From Rhodobacteraceae bacterium M385 (GTDB lineage: Bacteria; Pseudomonadota; Alphaproteobacteria; Rhodobacterales; Rhodobacteraceae), in the NCBI GenBank assembly GCA_025141835.1, contig CP081102.1, positions 1,426,001-1,490,000 of the forward strand: a DNA stretch of 64,000 bases, written 5' to 3'. Shown here one piece after another: positions 41,381 to 49,445 of the stretch (position 1 is its first letter; every line of letters begins with the position of its first letter). The notes under the pieces are model-generated. The model was given only the letters and a program-made list of their open reading frames with translations, had not been told where the DNA came from and did no database searches. Both the position numbers and the translations under genes were made by a program.

Positions 41381-42589
41381 TTATTCAGGGGCGGGGGTCA
41401 GGCGGATCAGGGCGCCCGGGTCGTCATCTATCACGATCAGGATCGCGCCCTCGGCATCGACATCAACGTCGCGCACCCGGCCTTGGCCTGTGCGGAAGCG
41501 CTCCTCTGCGATGATCGAGGTGCCGTCGATGTCCAGCCGCACCAAGGATTGCCCCGCCAGAGCCCCCAGAAGGATGTCGCCCTGCCAGTCAGGAAACATC
41601 TCGCCTTCATAGAAGATCAGGTCCGAGGGCGCGATGGAGGGGTCCCAATAGTAGCGCGGCTCGATGAAGTCGGGGGCGTGGGCCTGTTCGCCGTCACCCA
41701 CGTCGGATCCGTTGTAGTTCACCCCGTAGCTCACGACGGGCCAACCGTAGTTGCCGCCCGGTTCGATCACGTTCAGCTCGTCCCCGCCCGCGGGCCCATG
41801 TTCCAGCGTCCACACCAGTTGGCTATCGGGCTGGATGGCGAGCCCTTGGATATTGCGGTGACCGTAGGTGAGAACGCCGGGTAGAGCGCCGTCGACGAAG
41901 TCCAGCGTGGCGGGGTCGTGGTCGGGTTGCAGCATGATGGTGACGCCATAGGTGGCGGACGCGGGATCTTGGGCTAATTCCCTGTTTTCCGGTGTAAAAC
42001 GGTCGCCGGTGGTGACGAATACAAAGCCTTCGTCGTCCACAAGCACGCGGCTCCCAAAATGCGCGGGGATCGCCGAAGCGGGCGTTTGCCGCCAGAGTTC
42101 CTGCACGTCGGTCAATGCTGTGTGATCCTCCGACAGGGTTGCGAGGGCAAGCGCCGTGGCCGAGGCGGCAAGGCCCTCACGGGCGGAATAGGTGAGGAAT
42201 ATGGCGCGGCTATCGGTAAAATCCGCCGCCAGCGCCACGTCCAGTAAACCGCCCTGTCGGATCGCGCGCACGTCCGGCACGCCGCTGATTTCAGGGCCCA
42301 TGGTGCCGTCGCGGGTGATGTGGCGCAGGGTGCCGCCGCGCTCGGTCACGATATAGCCCGCGCTGTCAGGCAGGATCGCCAGCCCCCAGGGATGGGCGAG
42401 GGTGCCGCTGATTACCTCTTCGTCGAAGGTGATGCCGGAGGTGATCTCGGGCGCTTCGGTCTGGCCGGTAAACGCCGCGACAGAGGCGTCGAAATTACCG
42501 GTGCCGTCGTCTACCGGGGCCTCTTGCGCCATGGAGGCGCCTGCGAGGAGCGTAGCGAGGAGAGGAGGGGCGGACAGAATGCGAAGCAT
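41381..42589 (-). CDS. Periplasmic PQQ-dependent sugar dehydrogenase family protein
   Basis: 402 aa with a signal peptide (about 1-21, LLATLLAGASMA before Q22). Six-bladed propeller of the soluble glucose/aldose dehydrogenase type: LAHPWGLAILPD, GGLLDVALAADF, THGHRN-type YGHRNIQGLAI, WTLEHGPAGGDELNVIEPGG cut as EHGPAGGDELN, and NYGWPVVSYG. These are the family's PQQ/calcium-site segments. The sugar or aldehyde substrate is not predictable. No PQQ biosynthesis genes occur in the window. Downstream of the rplI terminator, so independently transcribed. Confidence 0.87.
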   Translation of the reverse strand: MLRILSAPPLLATLLAGASMAQEAPVDDGTGNFDASVAAFTGQTEAPEITSGITFDEEVISGTLAHPWGLAILPDSAGYIVTERGGTLRHITRDGTMGPEISGVPDVRAIRQGGLLDVALAADFTDSRAIFLTYSAREGLAASATALALATLSEDHTALTDVQELWRQTPASAIPAHFGSRVLVDDEGFVFVTTGDRFTPENRELAQDPASATYGVTIMLQPDHDPATLDFVDGALPGVLTYGHRNIQGLAIQPDSQLVWTLEHGPAGGDELNVIEPGGNYGWPVVSYGVNYNGSDVGDGEQAHAPDFIEPRYYWDPSIAPSDLIFYEGEMFPDWQGDILLGALAGQSLVRLDIDGTSIIAEERFRTGQGRVRDVDVDAEGAILIVIDDDPGALIRLTPAPE

Positions 42590-42616
42590 GATGGACCTTT
42601 GGAAAACGCTGTTGCC

Positions 42617-42658
42617 TAAACAAATAGGCCGCCTCCCTGCGGAGACGGCCTACTTTTT
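42617..42658 (-). terminator. Terminator of the rpsF-rpsR-rplI operon
   Basis: TAGGCCG-x-CTCC-ctgc-GGAG-x-CGGCCTA hairpin located 25-60 nt past the rplI stop, followed on the minus strand by ATTTGTTT. Confidence 0.7.
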
Positions 42659-42682
42659 CGTGAAGTGCCAAGATCGGCGGAA

Positions 42683-43300
42683 TTAGTCCTCGTCAGAGGC
42701 TTCTTCTGCCGCCGGTGCAGGGGCGTCGTCGTCATCGTCCATGCCTGCGGCACCGATGTCGTCGAACAGCTCTGCAATCTCGAACTCTGCCTGTGCTTCT
42801 TCTTCAGCGGCCAGATCCTGAATGGATTTGCCCGATGCCTGAAGCTCGGCTTCTTCCGCGGAGCGGGCCACGTTCAACTCGATTTCGACCTGCACTTCGG
42901 GGTGCAGATTGACGTTGACCGTGTGAATGCCCAGATCCTTGATCGGTGCGGTCAAAGCGACCTGCTTACGATCAACGGTGAAGCCTTCGGCTGTAGCAGC
43001 TTCGGCAGCGTCACGGATGGTGACGGAGCCGTAAAGCGCACCGGAATCGGAAGCAGAGCGGATGATGATGAACTGCTGACCAGCAAGTTTCTCACCCAGC
43101 TTCTCAGCTTCGGCTTTGGTTTCCAGGTTGCGCGCTTCAAGTTGCGCTTTCTGGGCTTCAAAGCCTTTCAGGTTGGCTTCGTTGGCGCGGAGCGCCTTTT
43201 TTTGCGGCAGAAGGAAGTTGCGCGCGTAGCCCTCTTTGACAGAGACTACTTCGCCCATTTGTCCCAGCTTCGCCACACGTTCCAGAAGGATAACGTCCAT
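42683..43300 (-). CDS. rplI: 50S ribosomal protein L9, with acidic C-terminal extension
   Basis: 205 aa. N-terminal domain begins MDVILLERVAKLGQMGEVVSV and includes GYARNFLLPQ, the rRNA-binding region; then the connecting helix and a C-terminal domain (GSVTIRDAAEA). Compared with the about 150 aa of E. coli L9 there is an extra acidic tail of about 50 residues rich in Asp/Glu/Ala (EEEAQAEFEIAELFDDIG and onward), commonly seen in alphaproteobacterial L9. Last gene of the operon. Confidence 0.97.
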   Translation of the reverse strand: MDVILLERVAKLGQMGEVVSVKEGYARNFLLPQKKALRANEANLKGFEAQKAQLEARNLETKAEAEKLGEKLAGQQFIIIRSASDSGALYGSVTIRDAAEAATAEGFTVDRKQVALTAPIKDLGIHTVNVNLHPEVQVEIELNVARSAEEAELQASGKSIQDLAAEEEAQAEFEIAELFDDIGAAGMDDDDDAPAPAAEEASDED

Positions 43301-43312
43301 GATGTGCGCTCC

Positions 43313-43540
43313 TTATTTAACGGCGTAGGGCAGCAGGGCGAGGAACCGGGCGCGTTTGATTGCTTTTGCAAGCGCACGCTGGTTCTTGGCACCTACAGCG
43401 GTGATACGGGAAGGCACGATCTTGCCACGCTCAGAGATGTAGCGTTGCAGAAGACGTGTGTCTTTATAGTCGATCTTCGGCGCGTTCTCGCCCTCAAACG
43501 GGTCGGTCTTGCGGCGGCGGAAGAATGGTTTAGCGGCCAT
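43313..43540 (-). CDS. rpsR: 30S ribosomal protein S18
   Basis: 75 aa, full length. Typical S18 sequence: RRRKTDPFEG near the N-terminus, DYKDTRLLQRYISERGKIVP in the middle, and QRALAKAIKRARFLALLPY at the end. It binds next to S6 in the 30S platform, matching its position between rpsF and rplI. Confidence 0.98.
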   Translation of the reverse strand: MAAKPFFRRRKTDPFEGENAPKIDYKDTRLLQRYISERGKIVPSRITAVGAKNQRALAKAIKRARFLALLPYAVK

Positions 43541-43572
43541 TTTGATGTCCTTTCAAACTGAAGGCGGTCGAA

Positions 43573-43926
43573 TCAACGACGCTCGCGGCGGGGTTCACGC
43601 TCATCGCGCTTTTGCATCTGGACGGAAGGGCCGTCCTCGTGGGCGTCAACCTTGATGGTCAGAACGCGCATCACGTCGTCATGCAGGCGCATCAGGCGTT
43701 CCATTTCCTGGATCGCTTCCGACGGGGCGTCGGTGCGCAGGAAGGAATAGTGACCCTTGCGGTTCTTGTTGATCTTGTAGGCCATTGTTTTGACACCCCA
43801 ATATTCGGTGTCGATGACCTTGCCGCCGTTGTCGGCGAGGACGGTGCCAAAGTGCTCGTTCAGCGCTTCGGCTTGCGTGTTGGACAGGTCCTGACGCGCA
43901 ATCATCACGTGCTCGTAGAGAGCCAT
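43573..43926 (-). CDS. rpsF: 30S ribosomal protein S6
   Basis: 117 aa, preceded by GGAG. Ferredoxin-like S6: MALYEHVMIARQDLS start, YWGVKTMAYKINKNRKGHY in the middle, and a basic tail (QKRDEREPRRERR). First gene of rpsF-rpsR-rplI; its promoter lies in the 336-bp gap shared with the divergent pilin-like gene. Confidence 0.98.
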   Translation of the reverse strand: MALYEHVMIARQDLSNTQAEALNEHFGTVLADNGGKVIDTEYWGVKTMAYKINKNRKGHYSFLRTDAPSEAIQEMERLMRLHDDVMRVLTIKVDAHEDGPSVQMQKRDEREPRRERR

Positions 43927-44262
43927 GGGAACTCCAGTTCATCGTTTCGGGCGCGTTTCAAAGGCCGGGCATTTCAATCCTTGCCCCCCAGCCACGAGGG
44001 ATCACGCCAAACAAATATCTTAGCAAGGATGGGCGCGTGTACGCCCGTGCGGCTTGGATGTCTAGCCTTTCGTCGCCCGCGTCAGGGCTTTTGGGCCAGT
44101 GATCATAGGGTTTGCGCGTTTCTGCCCCATTTCCACCATGATGTCTTGGCAGACAAGCCTCGGATTGTGCCGTCCGAATTCGGACTAATGCGCACGGATG
44201 GGCCAATTTGCCCAGAATAGACAAGGGCGGATGCCCCAAGAGCCAAGTGAATGGAGGCCCCC
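43927..44262. other. Divergent intergenic region between rpsF and the pilin-like gene
   Basis: No gene was found in this 336-bp stretch. It must hold the rpsF promoter (leftward) and the pilin-like promoter (rightward). The right half carries two inverted repeats listed separately; no convincing sigma-70 boxes could be assigned by eye. Confidence 0.6.
44172..44214. promoter_or_regulatory. Two inverted repeats upstream of the pilin-like gene
   Basis: GTCCGAATTCGGAC (44172-44185) is a perfect 14-bp palindrome. TGGGC-CAATTT-GCCCA (44199-44214) is a second inverted repeat, 48 bp before the chosen start. Candidate operator sites; the regulator is unknown. Confidence 0.4.
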
Positions 44263-45168
44263 GTGGCGTACCAATGTTATGTAAGGGACGAAAACGGCGC
44301 TGCGACGGTCGATTGGGTCGTGGTTATGGCGTTGTTGGTGGGGCTGGGTCTTGCCGTGTCGAACCAAACCGGAGAGGCGCTGACGAGCGAAAGTGGCCAG
44401 ATTCAGGGCGAGTTGCAGGACGGTTTGTTTGAGACTGCTTGGGACAGCCAATTGGCGGTTCAGCCCGATGGCGAAGCGGGCGAAGAATGCACTGGCGGAT
44501 ACTCGTGTGATCCGGGAACTGGAAGCGGCACAGGGTCCGGCACAGGGACAGGAACAGGGACTGGCACAGGAACAGGTACAGGCACCGGTACAGGCGGCGG
44601 GACGGACCCCGACCCTGATCCCGATCCCACGCCCGATCCCGACCCTGATCCCGATCCAACACCAGATCCTGACCCGGACCCTGATCCAATTCCCGACCCT
44701 GATCCTGTGCCTGATCCAGATCCCGACCCGCCTTCGGCAAGCGCGCCTGCGGCCGGGTGTCCATCGACGGCTTACTACGGTATTCCAATTGCGTCGGATG
44801 GGTCGGACCTGACGCGGAATAACACTTATCAAGTGCGTTATTCTGGCTATACCAACCTGCGGTCTTGTAGCGGTATGCCAAACAATTGGGCGCATTTTGA
44901 CGCGAACCCGACGTTCACGCTGACGCTGACGGATATGGACAACTACGGCTCGCTTGAGTTCCGGGTTCGGGATGCGTCGTGCGATACCACACTTTTGGTG
45001 CGCGATGCGCAGGGCAACTACTACTTCGATGATGACGGCGGCAGCGGTCTTTATTCGAAGCTGAGGCTCTATGATACCGATGCGCTGAACGGGCGTGTGG
45101 ATGTATGGTTGGGGGTCTATTCCGGCGGTACATGCAACGCAGAGCTGGAAATTCGCGCTCGGAATTAA
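44263..45168 (+). CDS. Flp-pilin-like anchor with GT/DP-repeat stalk and C-terminal four-Cys domain
   Basis: 301 aa from GTG 44263, with GGAGG 5 nt upstream; ATG 44251 has no such site. The N-terminus CYVRDENGAATVDWVVVMAL, followed by LVGLGLAVSN, looks like the Flp/TadE-type pilin segment of Rhodobacteraceae (RDExGAxTVDWV, then one hydrophobic helix). A stalk follows: Gly-Thr repeats (about 85-114), then Asp-Pro repeats (about 115-156). The C-terminal domain 166-301 has Cys 166, 202, 240 and 291, with SCDTTLLVRDAQGNYYFDDD and LNGRVDVWLGVY, a clear copy of the shared module. It probably displays the module at the cell surface. No tad genes are nearby. Confidence 0.78.
   Translation: MAYQCYVRDENGAATVDWVVVMALLVGLGLAVSNQTGEALTSESGQIQGELQDGLFETAWDSQLAVQPDGEAGEECTGGYSCDPGTGSGTGSGTGTGTGTGTGTGTGTGTGGGTDPDPDPDPTPDPDPDPDPTPDPDPDPDPIPDPDPVPDPDPDPPSASAPAAGCPSTAYYGIPIASDGSDLTRNNTYQVRYSGYTNLRSCSGMPNNWAHFDANPTFTLTLTDMDNYGSLEFRVRDASCDTTLLVRDAQGNYYFDDDGGSGLYSKLRLYDTDALNGRVDVWLGVYSGGTCNAELEIRARN
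44515..44730 (+). repeat. Gly-Thr and Asp-Pro coding repeats
   Basis: About 30 codons of GGNACN units (44515-44604), then 42 codons of GAYCCN/CCNGAY units (44605-44730), forming the stalk of the pilin-like protein. The two tracts use different repeat units and expanded separately; both are prone to length change. Confidence 0.85.
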
Positions 45169-45196
45169 CGACGCATCGACGTCAACAGACATCAGG

Positions 45197-45231
45197 AAAC
45201 AGGCGGTGCGCGACAGCGGGCCGCCTGTTTT
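45197..45231 (+). terminator. Rho-independent terminator of the pilin-like gene
   Basis: AAACAGGCGG / CCGCCTGTTT 10-bp stem with a 14-nt loop, ending TTTT. Confidence 0.8.
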
Positions 45232-45329
45232 CGTGCGCGTGCCGTTTTGTGTAACATTGCGATAAGCGCGGGCTTGGGGTAGCTGAAAGGTCACCATTTT
45301 GTTCCGCGACTGACCCAAGGGGACCGCAT

Positions 45330-46271
45330 ATGACCCGAGCTTTCATTTTTCCCGGCCAAGGGGCGCAAACCATCGGCATGGGCCGCGCCCTCGCGGACGC
45401 TTATCCGGCCTCGAAGGCCGTCTTCGCAGAGGTGGATGACGCCTTGGGCGAAAGCCTGTCGTCGCTGATCTGGGAAGGCGAGATCGAGTCCCTGACCCTG
45501 ACGCGCAACGCGCAGCCTGCGTTGATGGCCACATCGCTGGCGGCGATGGCGGCGTTGAAGGCGGAAGGCGTTGATGTAACCGCGGCGTCCTTTGTCGCCG
45601 GGCACTCGCTGGGCGAATACTCGGCCCTTTGTGCGGCGGGCACCTTCAGCCTTGCGGATACCGCGCGTCTGTTGCGCCTGCGCGGCGAGGCGATGCAAGC
45701 GGCCGTTCCGGCGGGCAAGGGGGCCATGGCGGCGGTTCTGGGCCTTGACCTTGCAGCGGTAGAAGAAGTGGCAGCGGAAGCGGCCCAAGGCGAGGTGTGC
45801 GAAGCGGCCAACGACAACGATCCGGCGCAAGTCGTGATTTCCGGCGCGAAAGCCGCGGTGGAGCGGGCTTGCGAGATTGCCAAAGCCAAGGGCGCAAAAC
45901 GCGCATTGCTGTTGCCGGTGTCCGCGCCGTTCCATTGTGCGTTGATGCAACCGGCCGCCGACGCCATGGCGCAAGCGCTGGGCGAGGTGGATATGCAAGC
46001 CCCTGCCGTGCCACTGGTGAGCAACGTATTGGCGCGGGCCGAAAGCGCTCCCGCTGTGATCCGAGAGAACCTTGTCGTGCAGGTCACGGGCCGGGTCCGT
46101 TGGCGCGAAAGCGTGGCGTGGATGGCGGCCGAGGGCGTCACGGAAGTGTATGAGATCGGCGCGGGCAAGGCCCTGTCGGGGATGGTCAAACGCATTGACC
46201 GCGCTGTCACGCCCCATGCCGTCGGCACGCCGGACGATGTGACCAAAGCGCTAGAGGCGCTGGCCCAATGA
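45330..46271 (+). CDS. fabD: Malonyl-CoA:ACP transacylase
   Basis: 313 aa, AGGGGAC upstream. Loads malonyl groups onto ACP for fatty-acid synthesis. GQGAQTIGMG near the N-terminus; nucleophile S93 in GHSLGEYSAL (E. coli Ser92); Arg/His region VSAPFHCALMQPA further on. Normal length. Overlaps the next gene by 4 bp and heads the fab set. Confidence 0.97.
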   Translation: MTRAFIFPGQGAQTIGMGRALADAYPASKAVFAEVDDALGESLSSLIWEGEIESLTLTRNAQPALMATSLAAMAALKAEGVDVTAASFVAGHSLGEYSALCAAGTFSLADTARLLRLRGEAMQAAVPAGKGAMAAVLGLDLAAVEEVAAEAAQGEVCEAANDNDPAQVVISGAKAAVERACEIAKAKGAKRALLLPVSAPFHCALMQPAADAMAQALGEVDMQAPAVPLVSNVLARAESAPAVIRENLVVQVTGRVRWRESVAWMAAEGVTEVYEIGAGKALSGMVKRIDRAVTPHAVGTPDDVTKALEALAQ

Positions 46272-46684
46272 CCTTTAACGAGGCCATGGCTCTGCAACCG
46301 ATGTGGGTGCAGATATGGCTTAACATACTGCTTTTGGGTGCGTTTATCCTGCCCCTGTCCTTTCTGATCTGGAAACAGAGCCGCATGGCAGGGATTGTCA
46401 CCTTGGTGGTGTCCGTGCTTGCGGCGCTGGGCGTGTCTTGGATGTATGGGCAAATGGGGTACGTAAAACTGCTCGGGCTGCCCCATGTCATCTTGTGGCT
46501 ACCTTTGGCGGTGTATCTATGGCGGCAAATACGTCGGACAGACATGCCGCAATGGCCTCGGCGCTTGATGTCTGTGACATTGGCGATCATCGTGATCTCG
46601 CTGGCGTTTGACATCGTGGATGTTGCGCGTTGGGTGCTGGGAGAGCGTGAAGCGCAAGCGGGCACGTTGGCGACGGTGGAATGA
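46268..46684 (+). CDS. Integral membrane protein of unknown function
   Basis: 138 aa, ATGA-coupled to fabD. Four predicted transmembrane helices: about 16-37 (IWLNILLLGAFILPLSFLIW), 42-62, 68-86 and 103-120. No recognised family motif. Its place between fabD and fabG suggests a long-standing link with the fab operon, but gives no direct function. Confidence 0.75.
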   Translation: MTFNEAMALQPMWVQIWLNILLLGAFILPLSFLIWKQSRMAGIVTLVVSVLAALGVSWMYGQMGYVKLLGLPHVILWLPLAVYLWRQIRRTDMPQWPRRLMSVTLAIIVISLAFDIVDVARWVLGEREAQAGTLATVE

Positions 46685-46728
46685 ACGCGGTCAAGTTGCC
46701 GTAGAATAAGAAGTGAGAAGGGGTGGAA

Positions 46729-47466
46729 ATGTTTGACCTGACAGGAAAAAACGCGCTGGTCACCGGCGCATCGGGCGGCATCGGTGCCGCGATTGCACGG
46801 CAGTTGCACGCAGCGGGCGCCACGGTGGGCCTGTCGGGCACACGGGTTGAGCCGCTGGAGGCGCTGGCCGCTGAACTGGGCGACCGCGCCCATGTGTTGC
46901 CCTGCAACCTGAGCGATGCCGAGGCGGTGGACGCTCTGCCGAAAGAGGCGATTGCCGCGATGGGCAGCCTGGACGTGCTGGTTAACAACGCGGGCATCAC
47001 GAAGGACAACCTGTTCATGCGCATGTCAGACGACGAATGGGCCAGCGTGCTGGAGGTCAACCTGACCTCGACCATGCGCCTGTGTCGGGGCGCTTTGCGC
47101 GGCATGATGAAGGCGCGTTGGGGCCGGATCATCAACGTCTCGAGCGTTGTGGGGACCACGGGCAATCCGGGACAAGCCAATTACGCGGCCTCTAAGGCGG
47201 GCATGGTGGGCATGTCGAAATCGCTGGCCTATGAGGTCGCGAGCCGTGGAATCACCGTGAACTGCATCGCGCCGGGTTTCATCGAAACGGCGATGACCGA
47301 CAAGCTGACCGACGACCAGAAAGAGAAGATTTTGGTGCAGATTCCAGCAGGTCGCATGGGCTCTGCCGACGAGATCGCGGCCTCGGCCTTGTTCCTTGCG
47401 AGCGCGGAAGCGGGCTATTTGACGGGCACCACGATGCACGTAAATGGCGGCATGGCGATGATTTAG
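46729..47466 (+). CDS. fabG: 3-oxoacyl-[ACP] reductase
   Basis: 245 aa from ATG 46729 (GTG two codons earlier is less likely). Short-chain dehydrogenase with NADPH-binding VTGASGGIGAAIA, the NNAG motif (VLVNNAGITKDN), the catalytic YAASK motif preceded by INVSSVVGTTG, and the C-terminal GTTMHVNGGMAMI typical of FabG. Reduces beta-ketoacyl-ACP in chain elongation. Located between fabD and acpP. Confidence 0.96.
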   Translation: MFDLTGKNALVTGASGGIGAAIARQLHAAGATVGLSGTRVEPLEALAAELGDRAHVLPCNLSDAEAVDALPKEAIAAMGSLDVLVNNAGITKDNLFMRMSDDEWASVLEVNLTSTMRLCRGALRGMMKARWGRIINVSSVVGTTGNPGQANYAASKAGMVGMSKSLAYEVASRGITVNCIAPGFIETAMTDKLTDDQKEKILVQIPAGRMGSADEIAASALFLASAEAGYLTGTTMHVNGGMAMI

Positions 47467-47516
47467 ATGGAATGCTAAGGCGCTTGACCTTACGTTAGAA
47501 AGGCACGCTCAAGGCA

Positions 47517-47544
47517 TTGCCATGGCCGCAACATATGCTATAGG
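47517..47544 (+). promoter_or_regulatory. Candidate acpP promoter
   Basis: TTGCCA-N16-TATAGG in the 230-bp fabG-acpP gap. The hexamers and spacing are acceptable for the housekeeping sigma factor. acpP is often transcribed separately at a high level. Confidence 0.4.
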
Positions 47545-47696
47545 CGGCGCAGATTTCACCGGAGGACTTGTTCCCCCGGTTGGCCTTTCCCACCTAATCT
47601 GGGTGGTGCGGGCATCCTGAGAGGCCGCAACGGCAGCACTGAAACAGGGGCGCACAGAACCGTGCATTTGCCCTGACACAAGATGAGGAACGTAAC

Positions 47697-47933
47697 ATGA
47701 GCGACATCGCAAGCCGCGTGAAAAAGATCGTTGTTGAGCACCTGAGCGTGGACGAAGATAAAGTTGTTGAGGGCGCGTCCTTCATCGACGATCTGGGCGC
47801 AGATTCGCTCGACACAGTCGAGCTGGTCATGGCCTTTGAAGAAGAATTCGGGATCGAGATCCCTGACGACGCGGCCGAAACGATCCAGACGTTCGGCGAC
47901 GCGACGAAGTTCATCAGCGAAGCAACTGCCTAA
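47697..47933 (+). CDS. acpP: Acyl carrier protein
   Basis: 78 aa, AGATGAGGAACGT upstream. Small acidic four-helix protein; phosphopantetheine attachment at S37 in LGADSLDTVELVMAFEE. Carries growing acyl chains for the fab enzymes. Typical length and sequence. Confidence 0.98.
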   Translation: MSDIASRVKKIVVEHLSVDEDKVVEGASFIDDLGADSLDTVELVMAFEEEFGIEIPDDAAETIQTFGDATKFISEATA

Positions 47934-47971
47934 TAGCGCAGTGTTTCTTGCGCGACAGCGCATGTGATTTT

Positions 47972-48002
47972 ACGGCGTTCGGAGCGATCCGAGCGCCGTT
48001 TT
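47972..48002 (+). terminator. Rho-independent terminator of acpP
   Basis: ACGGCG-tt-CGGA / TCCG-ag-CGCCGT stem with a small internal loop, then TTTT, 39 nt after the acpP stop. Confidence 0.8.
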
Positions 48003-48182
48003 ATGTTGGACGGGGGAGACGCTGGTCAACGATTTTGCGATGCAAAAACGTTCACATCGCCCCTCCCGCCGTCCCACAGGGGCTATCTGGGGGTGTTTCC
48101 GCCGAGGCTGGCCCGAAGGGATTGCGCCTTGGGGGGCGTTTCCGGTAATTGAACAGGCAAAGACAAACATAGGGGTTTGGGC

Positions 48183-49439
48183 ATGCGGCGAGTGGTTGTA
48201 ACGGGTCTGGGGCTGGTAACGCCTTTGGCATCGGGCGTAGAGGAAACGTGGAGCCGTCTTTTGGCGGGGCAATCGGGCGCGGGTCCGATCACACGGTTTG
48301 ATCCTGAAGGCTACGGCACGACTTACGCGTGCGAAGTTCCGCGCGGCGATGGCACCAACGGCACGTTCAACCCTGACGAGTGGATGGAGCCGAAAGAGCA
48401 GCGCAAGGTTGACGATTTCATCCTTTATGGCATGGCTGCCGCCGTTCAGGCCGTGGAAGACGCTGGCTGGAAACCCACCGACAAGGAAAGCCTGGAGCGC
48501 ACCGGCTGCCTGATGGGTGCGGGCATTGGCGGGCTTTCGTCGATCGCGGATACATCGATTGTGTTGAACGAGCGTGGTCCCCGCCGGGTATCGCCGTTCT
48601 TCGTGCCTGGCGCGTTGATTAACCTGATCTCGGGCCAAGTTTCGATCCGCTACGGCTTCAAGGGGCCGAACCACTCGGTGGTGACGGCCTGTTCCACGGG
48701 CGCCCACGCCATTGGCGACGCGGCCCGTCTGATTGCCTTTGACGACGCTGATGTGATGGTTGCGGGCGGCGCGGAAAGCCCGATCTGCAAGATCGGCATC
48801 GCCGGGTTCAACGCCTGCAAGGCGCTGTCCACCAAGCGCGCTGATGAGCCCGAGAAAGCCTCGCGCCCTTGGGATTCCGACAGCGATGGCTTCGTCATGG
48901 GCGAAGGTGCGGGCATGGTTGTGCTGGAGGAATACGAGCACGCCAAAGCGCGCGGCGCGAAAATCTACGCGGAAATTCTCGGCTATGGCCTGAGCGGCGA
49001 TGCCCACCATATCACCGCCCCGCCCCCTGACCACGAGGGCGCAGAGCGGGCGATGCGCGCGGCGCTGAAACGCGCCAAGCTGGAACCTTCGGCGGTGGAT
49101 TACGTGAACGCCCATGGCACCTCGACCATGGCCGATACAATCGAATTGGGCGCGGTAGAGCGGCTGATGGGCGATCACGCGAAGAACCTGCGGATGTCTT
49201 CGACCAAATCCATGACGGGGCACCTTTTGGGGGCTGCGGGCGCGATTGAGGCGATCTTCGGCATCCTCGCGATCCGCGACAACGTGGCACCGCCCACGAT
49301 GAACCTCGACAATCCAGCGGCGCAGACAGAGATCAACCTGTGCGCCAACGAGAAGCAGGAAGGCGAGATCAACATCGTGCAGTCGAACTCTTTCGGGTTT
49401 GGCGGCACCAACGCTTGCCTGATCATGGGCCGGGTGTAA
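48183..49439 (+). CDS. fabF: 3-oxoacyl-[ACP] synthase II
   Basis: 418 aa from ATG 48183 with AGGGG 7 nt upstream. Thiolase-fold condensing enzyme: VVVTGLGLVTPLASGVEETW start, catalytic C170 in SVVTACSTGAHAIGD, His motifs NAHGTSTMADTIE and KSMTGHLLGAAGA, and the closing SNSFGFGGTNACL. Extends acyl-ACP, and in the KASII type sets unsaturated chain length. Followed 6 bp later by mltG. Confidence 0.97.
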   Translation: MRRVVVTGLGLVTPLASGVEETWSRLLAGQSGAGPITRFDPEGYGTTYACEVPRGDGTNGTFNPDEWMEPKEQRKVDDFILYGMAAAVQAVEDAGWKPTDKESLERTGCLMGAGIGGLSSIADTSIVLNERGPRRVSPFFVPGALINLISGQVSIRYGFKGPNHSVVTACSTGAHAIGDAARLIAFDDADVMVAGGAESPICKIGIAGFNACKALSTKRADEPEKASRPWDSDSDGFVMGEGAGMVVLEEYEHAKARGAKIYAEILGYGLSGDAHHITAPPPDHEGAERAMRAALKRAKLEPSAVDYVNAHGTSTMADTIELGAVERLMGDHAKNLRMSSTKSMTGHLLGAAGAIEAIFGILAIRDNVAPPTMNLDNPAAQTEINLCANEKQEGEINIVQSNSFGFGGTNACLIMGRV

Positions 49440-49445
49440 CCGACC

